DNA from: Phaseolus vulgaris
Taxonomy: Eukaryota > Streptophyta > Magnoliopsida > Fabales > Fabaceae
Assembly: GCF_000499845.2 (NCBI RefSeq)
Contig: NC_023749.2
Span: 26,169,695 to 26,233,694 of the forward strand
DNA length: 64,000 nucleotides
Reading direction: 5' to 3'
The position numbers and the translations under genes were made by a program. A model generated the notes under the pieces. It was given only the letters and a program-made list of their open reading frames with translations. It was not told the origin of the DNA and did no database searches. This document shows, piece after piece, positions 18,463-29,542 of the stretch; position 1 is the stretch's first letter; the number at the start of each line of letters is the position of its first letter.

Positions 18463-21098
18463 ATGACTCGCACCAAGATTACCCCGAACCCCCCTCCATC
18501 AGCGCGAAACCCTCCTTCACAAGCACACGACTCAACGCAAGTTCGTGGTGCTCCCTCTTCGCAGGCTGTGAGGCCTGCGTCTTCCTAAACCGCTCTTGCC
18601 CAGGCGACTCCACCAAACGCTGGAGGAGCCCCCATCCCTCTGCCAGACTTCAAGGCTTTATACCCATGGGCTAACCCAACCCTCTTAAAGGAAACCTCGT
18701 CGGTGAACACTGCGGGAGCGGTTCTGCGATTGACCAATGGGGACGAGGTCCACCAATCGTTTCACAAGGAGCACGATGAGAGAATGATGGTGCTGCCTTG
18801 CCCCGCCGCTCTGCCAGTGTGCGCCGACGATAAAGTGAGCGCCGACGGGCCCTTCTGCTTCGTCTACACCACTTTCTTCAAGAAGGTCAAACTCAGGTTC
18901 CCTCTTACTCGATTTGAGAGGGAACTCTTAACCGAGCTCAACATCGCTGCCGCCCAGCTTCACCCCAACAGCTGGGCGTTTGTCCGAGCTTTCGAGATAA
19001 CGTGCGCCCACCTGGGGTTGCCCGCGTCAGTGGACGTGTTTTTATTCCTGTTTGAGGCCAAGCACCCAGGAGATCGCCTGTGGGTCAGCCTGAATGCCAT
19101 TGCTGGGAGATCCATTTTCACCATCTTCCAGCAGTCGTACAAGGATTGGAAGGGGAAGTTCATCCAGGTTCGCGCAAATGACAAAGACACTTCCCTTCTC
19201 GACGGTTTCCCCTTATACTGGGTGGACAAGGGGAAAAAGGAGTCCAAGAGCTGCTTCAGGAGGCCCAAAAGTCCTGATAGCATGGGAGCTTTGGACCGAG
19301 ACCTTTGCCTATTCTGGAAGAGGGTGGCAGATGCCCACATAACATTCTTGACCCCCACCCTGATTTCCTTCGAGTTCTTTGAGGACCAGTTGGAATTCCA
19401 AATAGGTCAGGACGCTACACTCTTGTCTTGACATTGCTTCTGATATTGTTTCTGGGCGTCTTGTGCGACACGCACAAGACTTTGGTTTTATCTTTTCTGC
19501 ATATGCCTGTTTTTGCTGTCTCATTGCCTTGTACACTAATCTTTTTCCCCTTTGAGCTAACTCATGCACTTTCGTTTCTTGCAGATACCATGTTGGGTAA
19601 GAACATGCTCGCCGACTTGAAGGCGCTCGCCCGCAACCACGGGTTGGCGACCGGTTCCCAGACGGTGCCCAACTCGGCGGTCGAGAAGGCCATCATTCAT
19701 GGGCGATCACCGCCCAAGGAGCCCACCCAACGAAAGAAACTGGTCCTTAAAAGGCCAAAGCGAAAAGCCCCCCAAGTCGTCCAAGAGGAGGAGGAAGAGG
19801 ACGACGAGGTCACTGAGGATGGCCTCGTTACAAAGAGGAAAAGGGTGGCACCACCTTCTCCACCTGCCCCACCCCCTCTTCCAGCTTCAACACCACCATC
19901 AACACCTGCCCCTCCTCCCTCATCGCCAACACCACGAGCCCCTTCACCACCAGTCCAAGCAACTCCACTGGCCACTGCGCCACCAGCAGTCGAGGCTCAA
20001 GAGCCAAACTTTCTGGAGGACCCCCCAAGTGCCTCTACGCTCCATACCTCAGCTAGAGGGGGCCCTCCTTCAAATGCTTCAGCTGCAGAGAACGTTCCGA
20101 CCGGGGATGAGGTTGCTCACACCTCCCCAATTCTAATCACCGAATCCCCGGTTGCGTCGCCACGCCAGGAAGCAAACATTGAAAATCCTGCTAAGGAAGG
20201 TGGCGACGAGAACCCTCAACAAGCCCCCCTGGCGCCTCTCCAAGCATCAAACCTTTCCCTTGAAGTTACAAGGATGTGGGAACCTCTGACTGCCAAACTC
20301 AAAACCATAGCAGAGGATATCCCATCGATCATAACGAGGGCTGTGGAGAGCTCCACCAGGAGGCTTCAAGATGATCTCTACCACCTCAAGACTGAAAACA
20401 GCACAATGAAGGTTGAGGTGGAGAAGGTGGCATTCAGCCTGACGCTCGCGGAAATGGAACACTCCCGAGTAGAGGATGCCCTGAGTACCGAGCTCAGGCT
20501 TGCGCGCAAGGAAGCTGCTGACCTTCGTCGCAAAGTCCATGAACTTGCCCAAGAAAAAGTTGAACTAGAAAGCAAGATCGTGCCTCTGTGCACCAAGGCG
20601 AGCGACCTGGAGGCTCACATTCATGCTAATGCCGATAAGGTACAAAAACTGGAGCAAAGGTCAATCGACCGCGAGAAGCTACTTGGGCAAGTTGAAAAAG
20701 CGAGGGACGACGCCATGGCTGATCTCGCCGAGGCAAACAAGGAGAAAGGGAAAATGGCTGCCGAGTTGGCCCAAGCTCAAACAGAATCCAAGAAGGTTAC
20801 TGACGACCTTCTTCATGCTCAAGAGACCAACAAACAACTCCAAAAACAGGTTGAAGAGCAGGGGCAGCAGAACAAGGAGCTCAAAGAACAGGTTGGAGGA
20901 CTTCAAGGGCAGTTTGAAGAACTTAAGCTAAATTCTGCTCAGATTCTGACTGCTGGATTCGAAGCCGCTCGGGAGCAATTCGCATGCCTATTCCCCGATC
21001 TCGACCTCAGCATGGTGTCGTTAAACAACGAAGTAGTGGATGGAAAGGTCGTTCCCGCCGAAGACTCAACCAACTCCACCCCATCTGCTTCTTTATAA
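18463..21098 (+). pseudogene. Tat-3 antisense gene, Transposase_28-like plus coiled coil
   Basis: This gene is antisense to gag-pol and lies between pol and the 3' LTR, as known in some Tat elements. Exon 1 (18463-19405) starts at MTRTKIT and has a Pro/Ser-rich head, then a domain I recognise as 'putative gypsy type transposon' (Pfam Transposase_28), with LTRFERELL and QLHPNSW. A 179 bp GT-AG intron (19406-19584, phase 1) joins exon 2 (19585-21098). Exon 2 encodes a basic run KRPKRK, an acidic run, a Pro-rich region, a long heptad coiled coil and FPDLDLS near the end. The spliced length is 2457 bp, 818 residues. A single stop (TAA, 18586-18588) breaks exon 1; the rest is open. A role in nuclear or chromatin steps of the element is conjecture. 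Confidence 0.85.
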
Positions 21099-21700
21099 TT
21101 TCACTTGTATTTACCTTGTAAAAACTTTTGCATATGCGCTTTGAATAGATACTTATTTCAATTGCTGAACTTGGATATTCTCTCACTTGACTTCTTTTAA
21201 GCGCTTTAGCCTTCTTTGCATGTTTAACTTTGTCGGATTTAACTTAGTGATCTTGCGGACGCGATCTTTGACGTAACCGCCTCGAGCCAACTCAAACTTA
21301 AGCAAAAATCACCTTAGACAACTTGTACTCTTAAGGCAACTAATCTCGTTACAGGAATACCCTTCAAGCAGCAAACTGTAACTTAATCATTGGCTCGAAC
21401 AACGTCCCACTCGACCTGCTTTATCAAACAAGCCTTTCAACCTTCTCGCCGTCGTTTGAACTTTTCCCGATCGCCAAAACCCCTTGGTAACATCAGCTTT
21501 TTCTAGCCTCATGCTTTGGCAATCGTCTCTTTATCTGGGGTAGAAACGCCCTTTGGAATCTTCTTTTGCCCTCCTGAACTTTAAAGCAAAAGACCGGCTG
21601 GCTAGGCGTTCTCTTCGAACCTACCTTATCCACCTTTCAAGCTTCTTCCACCCTCTTCGCCATACCTGAACTCGTTCGAGACGAGAAGGATTTTATCTTG
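21099..21700. other. Tat-3 noncoding region after the antisense gene
   Basis: AT-rich at first, then passing into the degenerate GC-rich repeats. It corresponds to 36900-37504 of Tat-4. No gene seen. Confidence 0.6.
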
Positions 21701-22335
21701 CCTATGCTTGCACGTAAGCGAGAAGGTCTTTTAACTCGCCTGAACTCGCTCATCGGCGAGAAGGACTTTTACTCGCCTGAACTCGCTCATCGGCGAGAAG
21801 GACTTTAAATGGCCTTAACTCGCTCGACGGTGAGAAGGACTTTTTCTGGTGCCTCAACTTGCCCAGGGTGTACATCTCCTCCCCCCCTGGATGCACTGAG
21901 GACCTTTTCTTTCTCACCTGCACTCGCTCAACGGCGAGGAGGTCTTTACCTTGCCTCGACATTGCCCCAGGAGTTACATCTTCTCGCTCCCAGAAACACG
22001 GAGGACTTTTTCTCTTTCTCGCCTGCACTCGCTCAACGGCGGGGAGGTCTTTTAACTTGCCTCGACATTGCCCCAGGAGTTACATCTTCTCGCTCCCAGA
22101 AACACGGAGGACTTTTTCTCTTTCTCGCCTGCACTCGCTCAACGGCGAGGAGGTCTTTAACTTGCCTCAAAACGCGCGAGGGCGTTGAGGTCTTCCATCT
22201 GGTGCCTCCGATCGCCGAAAGACGATGAGGACTTAAAAACTTAACTGGTGCCTCCTATCGCCGAAAGACGATGAGGACTTTAAAACTTAACTGGTGCCTC
22301 CAATCGCCGAAAGACGATGAGGACTTTAAACTTTT
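21701..22335 (-). repeat. Tandem GC-rich repeats of Tat-3
   Basis: Several short unit types follow one another: CTCGCC...CTCGCTC.ACGGCGAGAAGG units (21720-21830), a longer unit of about 118 bp containing TTGCCCCAGGAGTTACATCT (21950-22150), and about 48 bp units GGTGCCTCCRATCGCCGAAA (22200-22330). The order mirrors that in Tat-4, inverted. Open frames here are repeat by-products. Confidence 0.75.
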
Positions 22336-22460
22336 TAGAAAGCACGCGATATATCTTTTCTTGCCTCAAATCATGTACAAATGACAAGGTCTTTTTTCAA
22401 AACTTTCGAAAATAGCACACATGCAATCTGGAAACACCTTATGCTTCGAAAACTCTTCTT

Positions 22461-22512
22461 TTATTGGGTGGCCTCATTAAAAACCCTCCTTAGGGAAAAA
22501 AGAGTGCCCCCT
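22461..22512 (-). other. Conserved post-pol block (Tat-3)
   Basis: Minus-strand copy of the block described at 12555: GGGGGCACTC, then TTTTTTCCCTAAGGAGGGT and TTTTAATGAGGCC, about 64 bp after the pol stop. Confidence 0.6.
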
Positions 22513-22575
22513 TGAAACTGTTTTAACAGAGACATTGCAATATAACATTTGTGTTTGTCTTTACTTACAAAGCTC

Positions 22576-25500
22576 TTAACTATAGTACAACTTCAGGTGT
22601 GTGGCGTTCCAGGTGCGAGGGATCGCCCCTCCTTCCAGCGTCTCTAAGCGGTAGGCTCCGTTCCCGAGTGCCTCGGTTATTCTGAACGGTCCAGTCCACT
22701 TGGGTGATAGTTTATTCTCCATCTCGTACTGGTGGGCCTTCCTCATCACCAGATCGCCTTCTCTAAACTGCCTTGGCATCACCTTAGAATTGTACCTTCG
22801 CTCGACCCTTCTCTTCACCGCCTCAGCCTTCAGCCTTGCCTCCTTCCTGACTTCATCCAGCAGATCCAGGTTCAGCCTTCTCTCTTCATTCGAGTCTTCC
22901 TCTACGAAGTTCTGGAATCTCGGCGAGCTTTCCTGGATCTCCACCGGAATCATGGCGTCACACCCATAGACCAAGCTAAACGGGGTCTCATGGGTTCCGG
23001 ACTGCTCGGTGGTGTGGTACGCCCAGACTATACGGGGCACCTCCTCAGCCCAACTTCCCTTGGCTTTCTCAAGCCTTCTCTTCAAACCTCTCAACAACAC
23101 CCGATTAGCTGATTCCACCTGGCCATTCGTCTGAGGGTGCTCGACGGATGCAAACACTTGCTGAATTCCAACCCCTTCACAAAGCTTCTTCAACAGGTGG
23201 CTTGCGAACTGAGTCCCATTATCTGACACCAGGCGCTTAGGCACTCCAAACCGGCACACGATGTTCTTCCATACAAAGCCTTCGATCTTGTGTGCGGTGA
23301 TCTGGGCCACTGGTTCTGCTTCAATCCACTTGGTGAAGTACTCAATCGCCACCACCAAGTACTTCATCTGCCTGATCGCCAGTGGAAAAGGTCCCAGGAT
23401 GTTGATTCCCCAAGTATGAAACGGCCAAGGGCTATAGATCGACTTCAACCCCTCGGGAGGTACCTTATGCCAATCGGCGTGCTGCTGGCACTGTTTACAG
23501 CATTGGGCATACTTCTTGCAATCTTCTCTCATGGATGGCCAATAGTAGCCTGCACGGAGAGTCCTCGCGGCCAGAGCTCGACCCCCGACGTGACTTCCAC
23601 ATATTCCTTCGTGGAGCTCTGCCATAATTCTCGTGCACTTCTCGCCGTGTATGCACTCCAGGAGTGGTGAGTGAACCCAAATCTGTACAGATCGCCATCA
23701 ATCAATGTATACTTCCTCGAATTTTTCTTTACCTTCCTAGCTTCTGTTGGATCCAGCGGGAGGAGACCATCTGCCAAGCACCGCTTGTACTGTGTTATCC
23801 AAGTGTCTGGCTCATGAGTGGCGCAGACCTGCATCACGTCCACCTTCTCTCCTCGACATGCTCTAATTCTCGGCGATCTCAGAGTTTCTTGCGTCAAAGA
23901 CTTATGGCTTCTCGCTGCTCTCTCCGTCGACTTGCTTATCTGAAGGACCAGGTGATCTGCTACAAATGCCCTCGGCGTCTTCAGAGTTTCTTGAATCACC
24001 GTCCTCTGCCTACCCCCCTTGCCTGAACTGGCGAGCTTAGCAAGCAAGTCAGCTCGGGCATTCTGTTCTCGGGGCACATGGACCACTTCAAAAGAGGCAA
24101 AGGAACTCTTCAATTCCTGCACATTCGCCAAATAAGCCGCCATTTGTGGATCTTTAGCCTGGAACTCGCCTGTTACTTGCCCTGTGACTAGCAGCGAGTC
24201 ACTCTTAGCCATCAGTACCCTAGCTCCCATCTCCTTGGCCAGCAGAATCCCGGCGATCAGCGCTTCATACTCTGCTTGATTGTTGCTGGCTTTGAAGGCG
24301 AATCTCAACGATTGTTCGATCAGCACGCCGTTGGGTCCTTCCAATATGACTCCAGCACCGATACCCTGCTGGTTCGACGATCCATCCACCGAGAGTACCC
24401 AACGGAAGTCATCTCCTTCAACCCGCGTCGCCTCTGATGAGAGCTCGACTACAAAATCTGCAAAGATTTGCCCCTTGATCGGGCCTCGGGGCTCATATTT
24501 AATGTCAAATTCTGACAACTCCACTGCCCACTTCACCATTCTTCCCGCAACGTCAGGTTTCTTCAAGACCTTCTGGATGGGCAGGTCAGTCATCACCAGT
24601 ATTGTGAAGCTGTGGAAGTAGTGGCGCAACCTCCTCGCCGAAAACACCACAGCCAGCGCAGCCTTCTCCAGGGCTTGATATCTCGTTTCTGGGCCTTGCA
24701 GCACCTTGCTCACAAAATAAATAGGCTTCTGAGCCTGATCTTGATCCTGGGCGAGCACCGCACTCACCGCCCTCTCAGTCACAGCGAAGTACAACCTGAG
24801 AGGGATTCCCGCCAGTGGTTTGCACAGAACCGGCGGGCTCGCCAGATATTCCTTCAGCTTGACGAAAGCTTCCTCGCATTCTTTCGTCCAAGCGAACTTG
24901 TTATTGCGCCGCAGGCATTGGAAATAGGGATGTCCCTTTTCTCCGCTCGCTGACACGAAGCGAGATAGGGCTGCCATCCGACCCGTCAGCTGCTGGACTT
25001 CTTTCACTGTAGCCGGGCTTCTCATCGCCAAGATGGCGGCACACTTGTTCGGGTTGGCCTCTATTCCCCTTTCAGTCAAAAGAAAACCCAAGAACTTTCC
25101 AGCCTCCACGCCGAAAATGCATTTCTCCGGGTTGAGCTTCAACTTGAACTTGGCGATCGTCGTGAATAATTCTTCCAAGTCTGCTACGTGCTTGCTCTTC
25201 TCCTGCGAGGTCACGACCATGTCATCGACGTAGGCTTGCACGTTCCTTCCCAGCATCGGTGCAAGTACTCGATCCATCAACCTCTGGTACGTGGCCCCCG
25301 CGTTCTTGAGCCCAAACGGCATCACCTTATAGCAGTAGCACGACCTCTCCGTCATGAAGGCTGTTTTTTCTTCATCCATGGGATGCATCTTGATCTGATT
25401 ATAGCCCGAGAAGGCGTCCAGGAAACTCAGCAGCTTGCACCCTGCAGCACTATCGACCAGGGCATCAATGCTTGGTAAAGGATACGAATCCTTTGGGCAA

Positions 25501-26033
25501 GCTTTGTTCAGATCGGTGAAATCGACGCACATGCGCCATTTCCCGTTACTCTTCTTTACCAGCACAACATTTGCCAACCACTCAGGGTACTGGACTTCCC
25601 TGATGTGGCCTGCAGCGAGGAGTTTCTGGGTCTCGTCCTTGATTGCCTGCCTCCTCTCTTCATTAAATTTCCTTCTTCTTTGTCGCACCGGTCTCACCAT
25701 GTTGTCCATCGCCAGATGATGGCACAAGAAGTCGGGATCGATCCCGGGCATGTCCGAAGCGGACCAAGCAAACGCGTCCAGATGCCGCTCAATCACCTTG
25801 GCGATCTGGTCCTGGAGATCGACCTCCAGAGATCTTCCGAGCTTGAAAACTTTCCCCCCGATCTCCTTCTCGAGCCACTGCTCGACGGGTTTGGGCCTGG
25901 ATTCTCTGGCGATCACCGCCTTGGCGATTCCCAGTTCCCTTGCTTCCTCGGGGCGATTACGCGCCTCTTCCTCCTCCAGGCCATCGATGGCAACTTCACC
26001 TTCATGTGCCGTGTTGACGGAATGGCACCTATC
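22576..26033 (-). pseudogene. pol: Tat-3 pol (protease remnant to integrase), one frameshift
   Basis: On the minus strand the frame opens inside the protease-RT linker and is uninterrupted through RT (KSNGKWRMCVDFTDLNK, YVDDM near 25220), the degenerate gypsy RNase H, and the archaeal-type RNase H (VDGSSNQQG, AEYEAL, KSDSLL). Integrase follows, with HEGICGSH, CKQCQQH, WGINILGPFP, SDNGTQF and NGQVESANR, so the zinc finger and DDE residues are present. A 1 bp deletion near 23666 (GGAGTGGTGAG, against GGAGTGGGTGAG in Tat-4) shifts the frame just before integrase, splitting it into 26078-23529 and 23625-22576. Pol ends GAIPRTWNATHLKLYYS. Gag and most of protease are missing, so the frame now opens in the LTR remnant without an ATG. 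Confidence 0.92.
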
Positions 26034-26090
26034 CACGCCTACACTGTAGCAGGATGCCACGTCATCACACCCGTCCACCAGGGCGGTACA
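26034..26090 (-). repeat. Tat-3 5' LTR remnant (57 bp)
   Basis: The first 57 bases of the LTR (minus strand TGTACCGCCCTGGTGGACGG onward to GTGTAGGCGTG) survive and then jump into the protease region of pol (GATAGGTGCCATTCC). The intact TG end and the flanking AAAAT show a deletion after insertion, not a truncated copy arriving. Confidence 0.88.
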
Positions 26091-26095
26091 AAAAT

Positions 26096-27053
26096 CAATT
26101 AAGTAATTTTAATAGAATGCTGTAATGATTTTCAAACTATTTTTTAAATGCTTTAAACAGTTTCACTAAATGATCAAACCGATTTAATCATCTTTTGAGA
26201 TTATATAAAAATTGTTTTATGATATTTTAATAACAAGAGATATTTTAGAGAAATTTGCAATAGATAAAATCTTCCCAATTGTATTAATGTAACCCAACTC
26301 GTAGGCCCACAAGCATTACAAATTTCTTTTCACCAATTCAGAAAAACCGTGGGCCCTCATGCTTTTCCCTTTTACGTGAATCTCCCTCTTTAATTCCTTT
26401 AATTCCAACTTCATGCCTCAAAACCGTAGACCCCACCAATAGATACACCTATGAGAAAAAACAAAGAAACCATAGACCCTCTGATTGCATGCAATTGTTT
26501 CGCCAAATCGTGGGCCCACAAGCGTTAAAGTAACTCAACCCTTTTTTATAAAAGGAAACAAAACCACAGGTGGTCCCTCATGTGCGCACCGAAATTATCA
26601 TACCAAATGCAGCCAAGAAATCATATACGGATGTAAAAATGCAAAAAAGAACGTGGCTTATCATGCAGTAGAATATTTTTGAAGAAAAATCATACTTTAA
26701 CAACCCTAACAATTATATACAAGAAGAATTATGATAGATTTAAATATAAATATATATATATAAAATAAATTTATAATTAAATGATATGAAAAAATATTAA
26801 AATAATAATTTTGGAGATTATAATGTAATTCTATAAATTTTAGTTTGTCAAAATATATCGTTATCTTTTTTAAAAACTAAACGTAACAATCCAACAAATT
26901 TTGATGCAGCGGTGAAAACATTGAAAGAATAAAATGCAAGGTCCCACATGTATTGAAATGTGCATGTATTGGTCAGAAAATTCTATCTCTCGTATAAGAA
27001 ACAAAAGCAGTTGCATCTCTTAACAAAACCATTACTCATACAAGTAGAAAACA
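26096..27053. other. AT-rich unassigned DNA
   Basis: Right side of the Tat-3 target. About 26290-26600 holds an irregular series of CGTRGGCCCACAAGC and CCGTGGGCCCTCATGC-type motifs (near 26290, 26348, 26427, 26467, 26508, 26570). 26690-26880 is very AT-rich. No coding signal or known repeat recognised. Confidence 0.45.
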
Positions 27054-27801
27054 TGTGTTCAGAGGGCCAAGCACAACCTCGTATAAAAAGACAAGAGCCA
27101 AGACGTGAGCATCCAAAGCCAAAGCCAAACAAAGAGCGTCTAAGCCAAAGGAAGGAGCATCTAGGCCAAAGTGAAGAGCGTCTAGCACAAGGTGGAGAGC
27201 ATCTAAAGGGAGAGCGTCTAGAAGGAAGGGTAGACCGTCTAGGACCTATTACTAGGTCCATGACCAAGCTACGGATGTGAGACTTGGACCAAGCTCTGGA
27301 TGGTAGAAGAAGCAACTTGTATATGCTACATGAAGGCCCATTAAGGATAGCTTAGTATTAGTTGTGGTGTAAATAGCATAAACTTGATTCCATGAGACTT
27401 GACCTAGATTTGCTAAAGATTTGGTCACTTTCTAAAAGGATTCTCCACATGGCCATGTGCTCCATGTGATGTAAATTTGCATTTCATATTGATTAGCATT
27501 AGGGTTGCATTATGGTCCTCCTTAGCCTATAAAAGGAGGATCCTACACCTTGTATTTTCAAGATTGAATAGAGTATTGTTATGCTGCCAATTTAGTGCCA
27601 TACATTACTCCTTGCCTAGCTTCTAGATTTTAATCTTCATTTCACCACTTTCAAAGGGGCTGGTCGAACCTCCCCATTTCCACACTCTTCATGCACCTTC
27701 AAGGTCACCACACCTCTTAGGAGGACCTTGTTCATCTCTTCCATTAAGCTTCCGCACCATCTTCAACCAACATCCAAGAATAGCTCATAGGAAATCCATC
27801 A
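27054..27801 (+). mobile_element. LTR copy, plus orientation, family of 42373-43113
   Basis: This is the reverse complement of the LTR at 42373-43113 over about 740 bp: AGAGGGCCAAGCACAACCTC near the start, a run of GAGCGTCTA-type short repeats (27130-27240), then AGGAAATCCATCA at the end. No matching duplication flanks it and no primer-binding site follows, so it is either a solo LTR with a decayed target-site duplication or a truncated element. Confidence 0.7.
27130..27245 (+). repeat. Degenerate GAGCGTCTA short repeats in LTR
   Basis: Six to seven units of about 16-20 bp with the core GAGCGTCTA (or GAGCATCTA) and variable spacers. The inverted counterpart TAGACGCTC is at about 42954-43040. 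Confidence 0.6.
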
Positions 27802-28156
27802 AATGGGTTAATAGAAAAAGAAAATGATATATGGAAATGCATGTGAATAGTGGTAATTTCTGGGATTTGGTATTAAGAGGTGGACTTTAAGTCTAATTCA
27901 ACATCATAAAACCAATTTCTAAAGTGAGGTTTGTATCCACTTATATACTATAAAATATCATAATCTCTAGTCGATGTGAGATATCCAACACATCCCCCTC
28001 ATGCTGAGGCTACCAACTCGTGCTTGAGACTAAATATTATGGTAGTCCTATAACAGTCCAATAGCGGGTGGTCTGATAAGCCCAACAAACAATTGTTATG
28101 ATAGATTCAAAATGATTCTAATACCATTTTAAGAATTGCACTTTAAGTCTAACTCA
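27802..28156. repeat. Dispersed legume repeat with internal near-duplicate
   Basis: Contains CTTATATACTATAAAATATC and CTCTAGTCGATGTGAGATAT, close to a dispersed sequence I recall from soybean and bean DNA (memory, not checked). The block ACTTTAAGTCTAAYTCA occurs at about 27884 and again at 28139, just before the CACTA end. The element type is unknown. Confidence 0.4.
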
Positions 28157-29256
28157 CACTACAAGAAATTTGGTCATTATGTGCTGATAATTACATACGG
28201 ATATAAATCCATATGTAATACATGAAATACATATGAACTTTACATACAAAATTATATTCGTATGTAAATTTTTTGTTACATACAGATTTTTCTGTATGTA
28301 ACAATATATAACTTTTGTAAAACAATTTTGTATAAAAAAATTGTATGTAAGGGTGGTGCGCTGAGGTGGGAAAGTATTCAAAGTATAGATCCGTATGTAA
28401 TGATAAGTGAATTCGTATGTAAAGGACTACGTGTATTACATATAAATTTTGTACAGTTTAAAAAAATAAAAATAAAATAAAATGATAATGTGTGGTTTTG
28501 TATGTGCGCCAGAATTCTCAGTGCATTCCCTCCTCTGTGAACCCGAAAATCTTCCCCAAGCTAAGCTTCCCCAACCTTAGCTTTCCCAACCTAAGCTTCA
28601 ATTTTCGTTTCCCTAACCTAAGGTAAACTAACCTGAGTTGATCTTGAATCCCCAATTTCGCAACACCCCCAATTTTCGCAAACCACCACTTTTAAAAACC
28701 TTAGGTTGCTTAAGATGAGGCGAGTTGCGGTTTGAATGGCTTGAATTTGGTAAGATTGTGCTTCATTTCTATTTCCCCTTTTTTAAATTCGGTAGCTCTT
28801 CTTTATGTTGATGCCTTCATATGCTTTCAAATTCGTAGGTTGTTCTCCCTTCTTTTTGCTCGTGGGTTCACATTCTTCTTTCGTGGTTAGTTTGTTGTTG
28901 TGTTTCTTGTTTCCTTCTTGCATTTACAGTTCAATTTCTCCTTTCACCGATTTTATGTTGTGCACAGAGCTTGGAATCTTGCAAGGGCTTGGTCGTGGCA
29001 TGAGGTATTGAAGGGGAGACAAGGTATAATCACAAAACTGGTTATCATCTTTGTTTATTACCTTGTTTTGCAACTACTGTACAGTTATGAGAAATAAGCT
29101 CTGCATAGGCACTTGAGCACAAGAAATGCATCTCCTGAAATGTTTATTGTGACCACTTTTAGTGTGATGTTGATTTCTTGATTATGCAGGAGCTTAGGAG
29201 GCTGGTGTTTGAAAGAAGGGACGAAAAATATACATTTAAGGAGTTTCCATATTGCT
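28157..29256 (+). mobile_element. CACTA (En/Spm-type) transposon terminus, truncated
   Basis: CACTACAAGAAATTTGG at 28157 is the classic terminal inverted repeat of plant CACTA elements. Within the next 300 bp a subterminal motif (ACATACGGAT, or inverted ATTCGTATGTAA) recurs at least seven times in both orientations, as expected for transposase-binding sites. From about 28540 the sequence becomes a C-rich leader-like stretch (CCCCAAGCTAAGCTTCCCC) with no clear transposase frame. No opposite end (TTTCTTGTAGTG) was found before 29257, where a gypsy fragment begins, so the element is broken. The boundary at 29256 is set only by that junction. Confidence 0.75.
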
Positions 29257-29542
29257 TAAAACAGTACCACACAAAAGGAATTAAATGTGACAACTAGAAA
29301 GAGTTCCAAAGAAAATAGACAAGCAAATAAAAGGTACTCAAAGAAAGGTGGCACACAAAATGGAACCTAAAGAATAGCACTAGATTTGATTTCCAAATCA
29401 AAAACAGCACCACTGAAATAATTGTTGTGGTCCAGAGAGCGTGATTTTAACTGATTTATGCTGAGCTGGCCTTTTAGAATTTGTTTCTGAAAATTTATAT
29501 GCAAACAAATCAAGATCTTAACAAAATTCTGGCGTTGGTTTC

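Larger units (their letters stand above)
17070..26090 (-). mobile_element. Tat-3: minus-strand Tat element, 5' LTR and gag deleted
   Basis: The element spans 9021 bp and is flanked by a perfect 5 bp target-site duplication AAAAT (17065-17069 and 26091-26095). In minus-strand order it has 57 bp of 5' LTR, pol from within the protease region, the post-pol block, tandem repeats, the antisense gene (reading on the plus strand), polypurine tract and a complete 3' LTR. Since both outer ends and the duplication survive, the 5' LTR and gag were lost after insertion. Its pol protein is nearly identical to that of Tat-4, so both come from one recently active subfamily. Confidence 0.93.

Noticed and set aside
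19697..20028. Gly/Glu-rich minus-strand and His/Pro-rich plus-strand ORFs inside the antisense gene
   Set aside because: Out-of-frame readings of the Pro-rich part of exon 2; the true frame is fixed by the coiled coil and by agreement between Tat-3 and Tat-4.
22700..26102. Several plus-strand ORFs of 89-165 codons across Tat-3 pol
   Set aside because: All are antisense shadows of pol; the same shadows appear on the minus strand of Tat-4 pol.
27054..27801. Solo LTR with TSD
   Set aside because: The 5 bp on the two sides (AAACA and AATGG) differ, so I list it only as an LTR copy of uncertain type.
28540..29256. Possible host gene promoter and first exon after the CACTA end
   Set aside because: Some short ORFs with hydrophobic starts exist (28805-29011), but they are short and overlapping and I see no domain or consistent splice structure. 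The stretch is more likely the CACTA leader or first intron.
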